Below are positions 8,954 to 18,014 of a DNA stretch of 64,000 nucleotides, piece by piece. Position 1 is the first letter of the stretch. The number at the start of each line of letters is the position of its first letter. Made by a program: the position numbers and the translations under genes. Under the pieces are notes generated by a model. It was not told where the DNA came from and made no database searches. It was given only the letters and a program-made list of their open reading frames with translations. The stretch comes from Keratinibaculum paraultunense. Its GTDB lineage: Bacteria > Bacillota > Clostridia > Tissierellales > Tepidimicrobiaceae. Location of the stretch: assembly GCF_016767175.1 (NCBI RefSeq), contig NZ_CP068564.1, positions 2,046,001 through 2,110,000 of the forward strand. The letters are read 5' to 3'.

Positions 8954-9460
8954 TTAGCCTAATTCTCCTATTATAGCTTTTACAAAGGCAACTAAATCTT
9001 TAGGCGTTCTTGAAGTTATTAAATTCCCATCCACAACTACTTCCTCATCTATATACTTAGCTCCTGCATTAATTAAATCGTCCTTTATAGAGTAGAAGGC
9101 AGTCACTTTTTTATCCTTTAAATCACAGCAAGAAGCCATCATCCAGGGTCCATGGCATATTGCTGCTATAGGCTTTCCTAATCTGTCCATCTCCTTTACA
9201 AAGTTGATAGTATCCATACTTCTTCTCATGTAATCAGGAGAATATCCTCCAGGAATCACTACAGCGTCATAATCCTCTGCTTTTACTTCTTTAGAAGAAT
9301 GGGTACTCTTCTCTGTAAGATTACTTTTCCCAATATATACCTTGTCCTTTTCCGTCCCTACTAAATGAACCTCATAACCTTCTTCCATCAATCGATAATA
9401 GGGATATAAAAGCTCCCTTTCATCAAATAGGTTTTCAATTAGTATAGCTACTCTCTTCAT
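8954..9460 (-). CDS. DJ-1/PfpI-family protein (protease or deglycase)
   Basis: The class I glutamine-amidotransferase-like fold is indicated by the nucleophile Cys102-His103 in AAICHGPWMMAS and by VVIPGGYSPDYMR. PfpI-type members have been reported as proteases, and related proteins as glyoxal/methylglyoxal deglycases; the sequence does not decide between these. Length 168 residues fits the PfpI group. It is a single-gene unit with its own terminator. Confidence 0.88.
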   Translation of the reverse strand: MKRVAILIENLFDERELLYPYYRLMEEGYEVHLVGTEKDKVYIGKSNLTEKSTHSSKEVKAEDYDAVVIPGGYSPDYMRRSMDTINFVKEMDRLGKPIAAICHGPWMMASCCDLKDKKVTAFYSIKDDLINAGAKYIDEEVVVDGNLITSRTPKDLVAFVKAIIGELG

Positions 9461-9717
9461 ATATATATTCCCTCCTTACAATTAACTTTTTTATCATCAA
9501 CCCCTATATTTAGGGTATTAATATGTATATACCCTAATATTTGAAAATATATAGATTATTATACAATATAAATCTATTTGATATAACCTTAATCTCTAAT
9601 ACTGGAACTCCTGTAGAAAATGAATAAGGGTTTTTTAAATCTCCATATAAATTTTAATTATATCTTGCTAGGATATAAATATATACAAAAGAATAAATTA
9701 ATAAATTTAGTAGATAT
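9461..9717. other. Intergenic region with an inverted repeat
   Basis: No gene is seen. An imperfect inverted repeat around 9508-9543 (arms containing AGGGTAT and ATACCCT) lies upstream of the PfpI gene and could be an operator. The rest is plain A+T-rich sequence. Confidence 0.3.
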
Positions 9718-9749
9718 AAAAAGAGGATATTGATCAATATCCTCTTTTT
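9718..9749 (-). terminator. Terminator after tRNA-Ala
   Basis: A perfect 32-base palindrome (arm AAAAAGAGGATATTGA) ending in a T run, 17 bases downstream of the tRNA on the minus strand. Confidence 0.85.
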
Positions 9750-9766
9750 ATATCTTTCTGTTTTTA

Positions 9767-9842
9767 TGGTGGAGCTTAGGGGATTCGAACCCCTGATCTC
9801 CTGACTGCCAGTCAGGCGCGATCCCAACTTCGCCAAAGCCCC
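9767..9842 (-). tRNA. tRNA-Ala (anticodon GGC)
   Basis: A 76-base cloverleaf can be folded by hand. The acceptor stem is GGGGCTT/AAGCTCC, the anticodon stem CCTGA/TCAGG has loop CTGGCAG (anticodon GGC), the T arm AGGGGTTCGAATCCCCT is standard, and CCA is encoded. The acceptor has the G3:U70 wobble pair that identifies alanine tRNAs, supporting Ala for codon GCC. Confidence 0.95.
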
Positions 9843-9887
9843 GTCCATAAAATAATACTATATTTTTACTCTTTGGTCAAGATGGTT

Positions 9888-11033
9888 TTAATATCTAAAT
9901 ATTGCTGCTACTCCAGTATTACTTGGCATTCTCTCCTTTGGAAGCACTACTACTTCTCCTCTATTCCTAAATACTATCTCTGCTAAATCATCTAATATAT
10001 CATCAAAATCTGGATGTTCTAAATCCCCTTTTTCTAACTTCCCATTTAAAGGATTTACTTTACCAGGAATTATCCTATCAGCTTCTATCAATATGGTATC
10101 AATGTTATTTTCAAAAGCAGCTCTTGCCACTTGAGCTAAATCATCAGAACCTAAAAATTTTGACCTTGCTAGCTCATACCTTTCTACTAATTTTTTAGTC
10201 TTTTCTAAATATAGAGGTTCTATCTTTTCCCATACATTTTCTTTCAATTCATCAATAGTAAAAGCATTATGTGCAGTTTTGATCCCTTCTTCCATTAAAT
10301 ATGGATTATGGCTAATATTTTTAAATAAACTATGGTATTCAGGTAAAGCCACTAATATCAATGGTAATCCAGTAGGCTTAGAATAATTTTCTAATACAAA
10401 TCTATCTACATATCTAAAAAATCTTTCAATATCCTTATCTATTTCTTCTTTTCTACTTCCATGTCCATGAAATATTCCAGATCCTGTACCTCCATAAGTG
10501 CCAGTAGTTATATAAGATTCTGTATAATCCTCTCCTAATACTTCTTTCGCAGTTCGTGGAACATCAGGATCTAATTCCACCTCTTCAAATCCATATCTAT
10601 TTCCTTCATATAAAGTAAATTCATTTCTATTCAATCCTAATATATGATAACGATCTGCAGATTGAAAAATTCTTATTAATGGTTTTATATGAAAACTATC
10701 CGCAACTACTGCCAATTCCTTTACTGGTCTTTGTAAATTATATATTACACATTTTCCTTCAGCAGCAAGTATAGCTAGTCCATCATAGGTATGATTCCAA
10801 AATATCCTCTCCTCTGCTAGAGCATAAAAGGGCTTCATGATAGATTTAATTTCTTTCTTAGGATACTTTTGTTTTAATGAATTTTCAATATCTTGAACTA
10901 GATTTTTATACCTAATAAGATCCTGTTTGTTTTCAGGTCTGTGACGATGGGTAGGTTGGTAAAGAGAAATAAAGGGTGGCTCTTTAGCCTTAAGTATTTC
11001 ATTAGGGAAATCATTTACAATTTCATACAACAC
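9888..11033 (-). CDS. Bacterial archaeo-eukaryotic release factor (baeRF) family protein, probably baeRF3
   Basis: The opening PFISLYQPTHRHRPENKQD followed by IRYKNLV resembles the baeRF3 group of proteins related to eRF1/Pelota. The C-terminal part (AARAAFENNIDTILIEADR) resembles the eRF1 domain 3 fold. Members are thought to act on ribosomes or RNA, but the function is unproven. The open frame reaches 11060. I prefer the GTG at 11033, preceded at six bases by GGAGGG, giving 381 residues. It stands alone, separated from the AGCS gene by a terminator. Confidence 0.75.
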   Translation of the reverse strand: MLYEIVNDFPNEILKAKEPPFISLYQPTHRHRPENKQDLIRYKNLVQDIENSLKQKYPKKEIKSIMKPFYALAEERIFWNHTYDGLAILAAEGKCVIYNLQRPVKELAVVADSFHIKPLIRIFQSADRYHILGLNRNEFTLYEGNRYGFEEVELDPDVPRTAKEVLGEDYTESYITTGTYGGTGSGIFHGHGSRKEEIDKDIERFFRYVDRFVLENYSKPTGLPLILVALPEYHSLFKNISHNPYLMEEGIKTAHNAFTIDELKENVWEKIEPLYLEKTKKLVERYELARSKFLGSDDLAQVARAAFENNIDTILIEADRIIPGKVNPLNGKLEKGDLEHPDFDDILDDLAEIVFRNRGEVVVLPKERMPSNTGVAAIFRY

Positions 11034-11167
11034 AGTTATCCCTCCATTTTCATTCTTCAAAGCTTATTATTAAATATACCCAATATATAGATTAGAAAAC
11101 TATATATGCAACATTTAACCTTTTTTAGCAAAAATCCTTCTATCTTCTATAATGATACTAATTTAAA

Positions 11168-11207
11168 CAAGGGTTCTCCCAAGAAGTATTTCTTAGAAGA
11201 ACCCTTG
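11168..11207 (-). terminator. Terminator of the AGCS transporter gene
   Basis: Ten-base perfect arms (CAAGGGTTCT), with inner pairing extending the stem, just after the stop codon on the minus strand. Confidence 0.7.
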
Positions 11208-11216
11208 TTTCCAAGT

Positions 11217-12686
11217 TTATTTTATTATAGTAGTACTTAAACCTTCTCTTAATACAGAACCTTTCTTCTTTTTCTTCTCATCTAGTTTTGGGCATTCGTA
11301 ATCCCAGTGTATTTTCCCTTTCTCTACACATCTATCATAATCATCCAGTATCTCTTTCACATCTTTAGATAAGAAAAATAAAGCTATAATATTGGGAACA
11401 GCCATAATACCCATAAACATATCTGCTAATTGCCATGCAAAATCGGCATCTATCATAGTACCTAATATTAAAGCTATTAAAGCAATAGTTTTAAAAATAT
11501 TTATAGTTCTTGGCTTAGAATTAAATACAAATTTTACGTTTGCTTCAGCGAAGAAATACCATCCCACTATTGTAGTAAGAGCAAAAAATGATAGACATAC
11601 GGATAAAAACATTCCACCTAAGGAACCAAATCCAACAGCAAAACTATTTTGTGTCATCACAGTAGCACCTTTAGCCATTTCTGCTGCAGATATATTTGTA
11701 TTATAAGCTCCTGATGTAATATTGACCATAACTGTGGATAAACATATTAAGAATGTTGATATAAATACCCCTATCATTGCAGTAAAACCTTGTTCAGCAG
11801 GATGTGGAACATCTGCTACTGCATGAGAATGAGGAGTAGAACCCATACCAGCTTCGTTTGAAAAAAGTCCTCTTGCTAGACCAAATCTTACAGTCTGTTG
11901 AACAGTTATCCCTAATACACCTCCACCAATAGCTTCTGGTGAAAAAGCTCCTATAAGGATAAGTTTTATCGCAGGAATAAAATTTTCAATATTCATAATC
12001 ACTATTACTATACTTCCCAAAATATATAATCCAGCCATGGCAGGTACTACTTTTTCAGAAAAAGAAGCTATCTTTTCCATACCTCCCACTAGTATTCTAA
12101 ATACTACTATGGTAAGTACTATAGTAATAGCAAATACAGGTATTCCAAAAGCATCATTTACAGAACCTGCTACTGAATTAGATTGAACCATAATACCTAC
12201 TATACCCAATGCTATTATACATGTTATAGCAAAGAACATAGCTAAGCCTTTAGACTTCAATCCATTTTTTATATAATAAGCAGGTCCACCAGTTACTTCT
12301 CCTTCTTTTACATCTCTATACTTTTGTGCTAACACTGATTCACTAAATATGGTTGCCATTCCAAAAAATGCAGATACTATCATCCAAAACGCAGCTCCTG
12401 GCCCTCCTGAAGCTATAGCAGTAGCCACACCCACTATATTTCCTGTACCAACTTGTGCTGCTACTGCAGTAGATAAAGCCTGGAAAGGGGACATTTTCCC
12501 TTCTTCAACTGGTTTCTTCTTTATTATATCTATAATCATCTTTTTTAATGCTGGAAATACTCTAGTAAATTGTAAAAATTTAAGCTTAACTGTCATAAAA
12601 ATCCCAATACCTATAAGACCAAATATCAATATATAATCCCATAGAATAGTATTTATAAAATTCACTATTTCCTTAAGATAGCCCAT
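11217..12686 (-). CDS. AGCS-family sodium:alanine/glycine (or glutamine) symporter, copy 1
   Basis: The 489-residue membrane protein has the hallmarks of the alanine/glycine:cation symporter family: AVAAQVGTGNIVGVATAI in the first third, GGPAYYIKNGL, and SNEAGMGSTPHSHAVA in the middle. It imports a small amino acid with sodium. Upstream on the same strand lie a GlnL-like response regulator and GlnK-like kinase, the same arrangement that controls the AGCS glutamine transporter GlnT in B. subtilis, so glutamine or alanine are both possible substrates. A tandem-repeat operator and TATAAT box precede it. Confidence 0.93.
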   Translation of the reverse strand: MGYLKEIVNFINTILWDYILIFGLIGIGIFMTVKLKFLQFTRVFPALKKMIIDIIKKKPVEEGKMSPFQALSTAVAAQVGTGNIVGVATAIASGGPGAAFWMIVSAFFGMATIFSESVLAQKYRDVKEGEVTGGPAYYIKNGLKSKGLAMFFAITCIIALGIVGIMVQSNSVAGSVNDAFGIPVFAITIVLTIVVFRILVGGMEKIASFSEKVVPAMAGLYILGSIVIVIMNIENFIPAIKLILIGAFSPEAIGGGVLGITVQQTVRFGLARGLFSNEAGMGSTPHSHAVADVPHPAEQGFTAMIGVFISTFLICLSTVMVNITSGAYNTNISAAEMAKGATVMTQNSFAVGFGSLGGMFLSVCLSFFALTTIVGWYFFAEANVKFVFNSKPRTINIFKTIALIALILGTMIDADFAWQLADMFMGIMAVPNIIALFFLSKDVKEILDDYDRCVEKGKIHWDYECPKLDEKKKKKGSVLREGLSTTIIK

Positions 12687-12734
12687 AAAATTACCCTCCT
12701 AATTATAATGGATTTTAATCCTTAATTAAATTTC

Positions 12735-12740
12735 ATTATA
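12735..12740 (-). promoter_or_regulatory. -10 box for AGCS transporter 1
   Basis: TATAAT on the minus strand, about 50 bases before the start codon. The matching -35 position reads GAAACT, a poor fit, as expected for an activator-dependent promoter. The repeat operator begins exactly 10 bp upstream. Confidence 0.55.
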
Positions 12741-12750
12741 ATGGGCTATA

Positions 12751-12780
12751 TTCAAATAGTTTCAAAAGGTTTCGAAAAGG
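12751..12780 (-). promoter_or_regulatory. Tandem 10-bp repeat operator (predicted GlnL-type site), copy 1
   Basis: Read on the plus strand, three consecutive 10-mers occur: TTCAAATAGT, TTCAAAAGGT, TTCGAAAAGG. On the transcribed strand this gives TTTTGA-type blocks phased by one helical turn. The B. subtilis GlnL site is a direct repeat of TTTTGT with 4-base spacing, also a 10-bp phase. The same array occurs before AGCS copy 2 at 57849-57888. Confidence 0.6.
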
Positions 12781-12787
12781 TAAAAAA

Positions 12788-12821
12788 ATAGTTAGATAAG
12801 TTTAAATACCCATCTAACTAT
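12788..12821 (-). terminator. Terminator of the GlnK/GlnL operon, copy 1
   Basis: Ten-base arms (ATAGTTAGAT) with a 14-base loop, followed on the minus strand by seven T residues. It overlaps the end of the regulator gene and separates it from the transporter promoter. Confidence 0.8.
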
Positions 12822-13669
12822 AATCTCTTACCATAATAAACTATGCCATCTAAAAATTTTTTAATATTTACTCTCCCCCGTTTTTTAGTCTTTCCTCTAA
12901 TATAATCCATCTCTATCTTTACTTGTTCAAAATTATATAGTCCATTGGAATACTCAACAAATATTTCATTGATATTGTCTTCTATTCCAATATTAGCTAA
13001 ATTTATCAAGCCAACAGTAGCAGTTCTTCTTATTCTTTGCTCCATAGTTTTTGGATTATCTGTAAAACGACTACAAAGCTCCTTTATTGTAAAATTAGAA
13101 GTAGTTTGATTTGTTTCGATTAAATATTTAGCTATATCAATAATATCCTGGCTACCTACTTCTCCAGCGACCCCTATTTTCCGCATAACCTGCTTTACTC
13201 CTTCTATATAATTATCAATTTCTTCTTTTTCCTTAGATTTTATTTCATGCCCATTTGATTCTTCAGAAAATAAGCTTTGAATTGTGTCTAGTTTTTGTTT
13301 CATGTTCATTTTCTCTTTAACTTTTTTAATTACAGTTTCAACTTCAATAGCATTAATAGGTTTTGAAATGTAATATTCTATGCCACTTTCATAAGCTTTA
13401 GCTATCATATCCTTAGAAGATACTTGAGATATCATGATGTATTGGATATTAGGTTCTAAAGCCTTTACCTTTCTAGTTAAACTAATACCGTCCATGCCAG
13501 GCATCAATAAATCTACTAAAACAATATCCGGTTTTAACAAAAGTATCTCCTCTAAACCTTTTTTCCCATCATTAGACTTCCCAACAATTTGTCCTAAATT
13601 TTTATCCTCTATTATCCTCTCTAAAATATTGATAATATTATCATCATCTTCTACTATATACATTTTCAT
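12818..13669 (-). CDS. GlnL/YcbB-type response regulator, copy 1
   Basis: A receiver domain (residues 1-120) has the acidic pocket VEDDD and the phospho-acceptor Asp53 in VLVDLLMPGMDG. The C-terminal half is not an OmpR or LuxR output but the YcbB type (TIKELCSRFTDNPKTMEQRI), the DNA-binding module of B. subtilis GlnL. Length 283 residues. It overlaps the kinase gene by 4 bases, so the two are translationally coupled. It probably activates the AGCS gene next door. Confidence 0.9.
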   Translation of the reverse strand: MKMYIVEDDDNIINILERIIEDKNLGQIVGKSNDGKKGLEEILLLKPDIVLVDLLMPGMDGISLTRKVKALEPNIQYIMISQVSSKDMIAKAYESGIEYYISKPINAIEVETVIKKVKEKMNMKQKLDTIQSLFSEESNGHEIKSKEKEEIDNYIEGVKQVMRKIGVAGEVGSQDIIDIAKYLIETNQTTSNFTIKELCSRFTDNPKTMEQRIRRTATVGLINLANIGIEDNINEIFVEYSNGLYNFEQVKIEMDYIRGKTKKRGRVNIKKFLDGIVYYGKRL

Positions 13670-14925
13670 ATTTCATCAACCTCCAAAGATGTTTTTGGTA
13701 TGTTTATATATATTGTAGTCCCTTTACCTTTTGTCGACTCTACCTTTACTTTACCCTCTAATTCTTCTTCAACTATATATTTCACCATAGATAATCCTAA
13801 ACCTCTATTGATTTCACCAGTATCATAGTTTATTTTAGTTGAAAATCCTGGGGAAAAAATACGTTTTAATCCTTCTTCATCTATACCTACTCCATCATCA
13901 GATACTATAAAAGTATGCTGTTCTGGATATGCCTTATGGATAATACTAATATTTCCAGCATCTGAAATAGCATCTATGCTATTCATAACTAAATTACGAA
14001 AAACAGACATAAGATAATAATGCTTTGAAGTATAAAAATTTTTATCTATAGAAACCTCTAACTTTATATCTTTTCCTATACGTTTTATTTCTTTTTTCAT
14101 GGTTTCAACTAAAATATTTACAATATCCTTAAAGCTCATCTCTTGATCTTTAAGATCCTTTTGAGTAATCTCTTTTATTCCTCTAATGGCTAAACTATTT
14201 TCCTTTTTAATTTCATGAATATCACGAGCAATATTTACTGCTCTCTCGCTCCAACTTTCCTTATCTTTATTTTGATTTATCAGCTCAAACAATTCATATG
14301 AATTAGCCATTACCTTTTCAATACTATCTGAATTTTTTTCCATCCAATACATTTCCGTTTTTAATTGAGAAGTTAACCATAATAATTTCTTATATCTATT
14401 TTCATGTTCTTCTTTTCTAAGTAACATTTCATAATGTTTAAGTAGGTTTAATATTAACCAAGCTATTCCTGAACGCACTATAGCCACTAAAATTAATGTA
14501 GAAATTATTTCCCAGGGAAAAGAAGTAGAACTTATAATACTTCTTATAAATAACTCTATAATATTAGCCCCAAAATCGCTAATAAATAAAATAAAAAATA
14601 AACTATTCAGATTTTTCTTGTCATATCTATTTGTAAGTAAATGATATATAATACCATAAAAAGTATAAAATAATATTTCTATCTGAAAAGACAATATTGC
14701 ACTATTAAAGTTTCCAACTGTAATATAATACATAATTGCTCTAAATAAATTTACTATTATACCTGATAATATCCCCGTTGGGATAGGTTTTAAATCCTCA
14801 TAATAAAAAAGAAATATTACATAAAATATAATACCAGCCGACACTCTAAAATTACTACTCATAAGCCCAATGCTAATTTGAGATGCTAGTGCAACCATTA
14901 TAGATACAAAAAACATTCTCTTCAT
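13666..14925 (-). CDS. GlnK/YcbA-type sensor histidine kinase, copy 1
   Basis: About 170 N-terminal residues are hydrophobic, with several membrane helices. A coiled segment and the phospho-acceptor motif DIHEIKKE follow, then a GHKL ATPase domain (N-box VMNSIDAI, G1 DDGVGID, G2 GLGLSMVKYIV). The DIHEIKKE motif is typical of the GlnK group. The ATG at 14925 has GGGAGG seven bases upstream and gives 419 residues; the frame itself opens 24 bases earlier. The signal sensed is likely glutamine or another amino acid (inference from family). Confidence 0.9.
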   Translation of the reverse strand: MKRMFFVSIMVALASQISIGLMSSNFRVSAGIIFYVIFLFYYEDLKPIPTGILSGIIVNLFRAIMYYITVGNFNSAILSFQIEILFYTFYGIIYHLLTNRYDKKNLNSLFFILFISDFGANIIELFIRSIISSTSFPWEIISTLILVAIVRSGIAWLILNLLKHYEMLLRKEEHENRYKKLLWLTSQLKTEMYWMEKNSDSIEKVMANSYELFELINQNKDKESWSERAVNIARDIHEIKKENSLAIRGIKEITQKDLKDQEMSFKDIVNILVETMKKEIKRIGKDIKLEVSIDKNFYTSKHYYLMSVFRNLVMNSIDAISDAGNISIIHKAYPEQHTFIVSDDGVGIDEEGLKRIFSPGFSTKINYDTGEINRGLGLSMVKYIVEEELEGKVKVESTKGKGTTIYINIPKTSLEVDEI

Positions 14926-15190
14926 GATTTTTCCTCCCTTTGAAGCCATATATAAGTTGATTATATATTACATTATAACCATAAACTATTTTTCATTAAT
15001 TTTATTTTACTAGACCAAAGGGTATTTTTGCAAATAAATTAGAAAACAAAAACAGTTCCTTAGTACTAGTTCTATATTAAAAATTTGATTTTCATAAAGG
15101 ATTTTCTATATAATGAATAGAATAAACAATATAATAAAACAATTAAGTAGCATTAATTTACAATTTCATCCAAGAAAGGAGAAACAAATT

Positions 15191-15739
15191 ATGAAACTTT
15201 TTTTCATATCAGACATACATGGTTCAGTTTATTATTTAAATAAAGCATTAGATAGATTAAAAGAAGAAAAAGCAGATTATATAGTAATATTAGGTGATCA
15301 TCTGTATCATGGAGCAAGGAATCCTTTACCTCAAGAATACAATCCTAAAAAAGTAACAGAAGTATTAAATAACTATGCTAATAAAATAATCGCTGTAAGA
15401 GGAAATTGTGATAGTGAAGTTGATGAAATGGTATTAAATTTTCCCATTATGTCAACATATTCAACTATACTGTATAACAACAAGCGATTATTTTTAACCC
15501 ATGGTCATATATATAATGAAAATAATATGCCAAAATTAAGCAATGGAGATATATTTATCTATGGGCACACCCATATACCTAAAGCTGAAGAAATAAATAA
15601 TATATATGTAATTAATCTAGGAAGTATTACACTACCAAAGGAAAATAGTCCCCATACCTACGGAGTATTAGAAAGAGAATTTTTTAAAATAAAAGATCTT
15701 GAAGGAATTACATATAAAGAGATAAACATAGGGAAATAA
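15191..15739 (+). CDS. yfcE: YfcE-type phosphodiesterase (metallophosphoesterase)
   Basis: All calcineurin-like metal motifs are visible: SDIHGS, LGDHLYHG, RGNCDSE, LTHGH and YGHTHIP. The overall match to E. coli YfcE is close, including HGARNPLP and RGNCDSEVDEM. The enzyme hydrolyses phosphodiesters with Mn2+ in vitro; the cellular substrate is unknown. The open frame begins at 15113, but the ATG at 15191 has AGAAAGGAG upstream and gives the family length (182 residues). Confidence 0.92.
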   Translation: MKLFFISDIHGSVYYLNKALDRLKEEKADYIVILGDHLYHGARNPLPQEYNPKKVTEVLNNYANKIIAVRGNCDSEVDEMVLNFPIMSTYSTILYNNKRLFLTHGHIYNENNMPKLSNGDIFIYGHTHIPKAEEINNIYVINLGSITLPKENSPHTYGVLEREFFKIKDLEGITYKEINIGK

Positions 15740-15769
15740 TGGATAAGTTACTTCTCGTATTCTTTAAAA

Positions 15770-15964
15770 CTAATTATGTGAACCTCCCATCACTAATAGA
15801 GTACTTAAAATAGTAGTATATATCCCAGTAGTTAACGAGTTTTTTATTAAATAAGATTCTTGCTTTATTATAGAAAAAGGTGATAATTCAATATTTCCGT
15901 TTACGAATTTACCAGCTACAGTTTTTTCTTCTGGATCCTTGCCTCTTTTGCCATAAATAGGATT
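15770..15964 (-). pseudogene. Orphan C-terminal gene fragment
   Basis: A 64-codon stretch stays open without a usable start, bounded upstream by an in-frame TAG at 15965-15967. It reads like the end of a larger protein (a polar segment with GKRGKDPEEKTVAGKF, then a hydrophobic segment LTTGIYTTILSTLLVMGG). I do not recognise the parent family. It lies between yfcE and the two-component/ABC module and looks like a leftover of a deletion. Confidence 0.35.
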
Positions 15965-15999
15965 CTAGTAGTCCTGCATCCTTTTATAAAAATATCAGC

Positions 16000-16683
16000 T
16001 TATATTTTAAATCTATATCCTGCACCCCATACAGTTTCAATAAATGTACGCCCTTCAGGATTAGTTTCAATTTTTTCTCTTATTCTTGCTATATGTACAG
16101 TTATAGTTGATGCATCTGACAAAGAGTCATAGCCCCAAACCCTTTCAAATAATTCTTCTTTGCTAAAAACTCTATTTGGATTTTCTACTAAAAATAAAAG
16201 CAAATCAAACTCCTTCAGAGTTAAAAAAACTTCATTATCATCTATATAGACTCTCCGATCTTCTTTATTAATAGATAATGCTCCAACTGTTATCAATTTC
16301 CTTTTAGAACTATTTTTAAACCTTTCATATGTTTTTATATGACTATTTACTCTCGCTACCAGTTCACCCATACCAAAAGGTTTAGTTATATAATCGTCAG
16401 CTCCCAAGTTTAATCCTTTAATCTTAAATATTTCATCAGATTTTGCAGATACAATAAGTACAGGTATTTGTTTTGTATCAGATATTTCTCTTAATATATC
16501 AAATCCGTCCTTTTTGGGAAGCATTAAATCTAAAATGATTAGATCAAAATCTTCATTCTTAATATATTCAAGGCCAGAATTACCGTCAAAAGCACATACA
16601 ACCTCATAACCGCTCATTTCTAAATAATCTTTTTGAAGCTCTGATATACTTTTATCATCTTCAATTATTAAAATCCTTTTCAA
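16000..16683 (-). CDS. OmpR-family response regulator
   Basis: This 227-residue protein joins a receiver domain (EDD at 8-10, phospho-acceptor Asp52 in LILDLMLPKKDG, Lys in YITKPFG) to a winged-helix output domain (SKEELFERVWGYDSLSDAST, then GRTFIETVWGAGYRF). It overlaps the kinase gene by 4 bases. The pair probably controls the neighbouring ABC transporter genes, as in antimicrobial-peptide response modules of Firmicutes. Confidence 0.95.
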   Translation of the reverse strand: MKRILIIEDDKSISELQKDYLEMSGYEVVCAFDGNSGLEYIKNEDFDLIILDLMLPKKDGFDILREISDTKQIPVLIVSAKSDEIFKIKGLNLGADDYITKPFGMGELVARVNSHIKTYERFKNSSKRKLITVGALSINKEDRRVYIDDNEVFLTLKEFDLLLFLVENPNRVFSKEELFERVWGYDSLSDASTITVHIARIREKIETNPEGRTFIETVWGAGYRFKI

Positions 16684-18005
16684 GTTATCACTTCCTCTTT
16701 TTTAACCTTTTTCAGAGAAATAATAATGGAGGCTCCTTGACCAGTTTCACTAATTGCCCATATTCTACCCCCTAATCCTTCAACAATTTGTTTTGCAATT
16801 GCAAGGCCTAAACCACTTGAACCTTCAACCTCTCTTGCAGTATCAGCTCTGTAAAATCTTTCAAAAACATGTGGCAAATCCTGCTTACTGATTCCTTTTC
16901 CATTGTCCTTAAATTCTATTATAACTGAAGAATTTGTTTCTCTTAACATTATTTTAAGCTGACCTGTTTGTGTTTCTATACTTCTTTTAGCATTATCCAT
17001 AATATTCTGGATAACTCGTTTAAACTTTTCAACATCTATCATAACAAAAGATGTAGTTAAAAGTTTATTATCAAAATATATTTTTTTATTTTCACGTAAA
17101 AAATCTTCTGAACTATCTTCAATACAACTCTCTATGTATTTTACAATATCAACCTTCTCCTTTTCAAATGTCATTTGATTTAAATCTAGTTTAGAATATA
17201 ATAATAAATCCTCAATCATTGTATTTATCATATTTGTTTTTTCTATAGCCTTTGATAAGTAATATTTTTTCTTTTCATCCGTATCTGCAACCCCATCAAG
17301 AACTCCATCTATATACCCTCTTATTGATGTTACAGGGGTTTTAAGGTCATGGGAAATACTTGATATTAAAAACTTTCTATTTTCATCAACTCTCTGCTGA
17401 TAATATATAGAGTTCTTTAGCTGAAGGCGCAATTGTTCAATAGCAATTCCAAGTTCTCTAATTTCACCATATCCCTTATCTGTAATTGCTGTTTCCAGCT
17501 CACCAATTCTTAATTTCTCCATTTCTTTTGTTAAATTAGTAATTGGAATTATAATGTTTTTCATGTTTTGCCTTTGAACAATTAAGCTAGCTATAACAAA
17601 AACTATTAAAAAGATTATAAAAACAAATACAAGTAGCGATCTATAATAATCACCAACATTTATAATTTGATTAAGGGTTATTATTCTATAATTATTGCCA
17701 TCTTGCGTTGTAAAGTTTTCAGCATTTATTCTATATCTATTACTCCCATATTCATAATAATCATTTCCAACACTGAGATTCATCAGCATTTCTTTAATCT
17801 CCAGCATAGTAAAACCTTCGCTATTATATAAAATATTATCCTTCTCCATTAAAACAATAGCTGTTTTACCTAAACCTCTAGTAGCCTGAGAATCATTTAA
17901 TAAATTGTAAAAATAGGTATATATAAAACCAAAACAACTAGTAATAACAATTGTGCTTATGAGGATCAATACACTTTGTGTTAAAAATCTTTGTCTTAAT
18001 TTCAT
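16680..18005 (-). CDS. Two-component sensor histidine kinase
   Basis: Two membrane helices (about 11-33 and 122-144) flank an extracellular loop of about 85 residues, followed by a HAMP-like linker. The HisKA box SSISHDLKTPVTSIRGY has His219. The HATPase domain has an N-box (NIMDNAKRSI), G1 (DNGKGI), F-box (FERFYRAD) and G2 (GLGLAIAKQI). Length 441 residues. It lies between the permease gene and the regulator in an apparent operon. Confidence 0.95.
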   Translation of the reverse strand: MKLRQRFLTQSVLILISTIVITSCFGFIYTYFYNLLNDSQATRGLGKTAIVLMEKDNILYNSEGFTMLEIKEMLMNLSVGNDYYEYGSNRYRINAENFTTQDGNNYRIITLNQIINVGDYYRSLLVFVFIIFLIVFVIASLIVQRQNMKNIIIPITNLTKEMEKLRIGELETAITDKGYGEIRELGIAIEQLRLQLKNSIYYQQRVDENRKFLISSISHDLKTPVTSIRGYIDGVLDGVADTDEKKKYYLSKAIEKTNMINTMIEDLLLYSKLDLNQMTFEKEKVDIVKYIESCIEDSSEDFLRENKKIYFDNKLLTTSFVMIDVEKFKRVIQNIMDNAKRSIETQTGQLKIMLRETNSSVIIEFKDNGKGISKQDLPHVFERFYRADTAREVEGSSGLGLAIAKQIVEGLGGRIWAISETGQGASIIISLKKVKKEEVIT

Positions 18006-18014
18006 ATAATCATC

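Noticed and set aside
9654-9848. 64-codon minus-strand frame
   Set aside because: It covers the tRNA-Ala gene and its terminator, so it is not a protein gene.
11392-12636. Plus-strand frames opposite the AGCS gene (104 and 95 codons)
   Set aside because: Composition mirrors the membrane protein on the other strand; no independent support.
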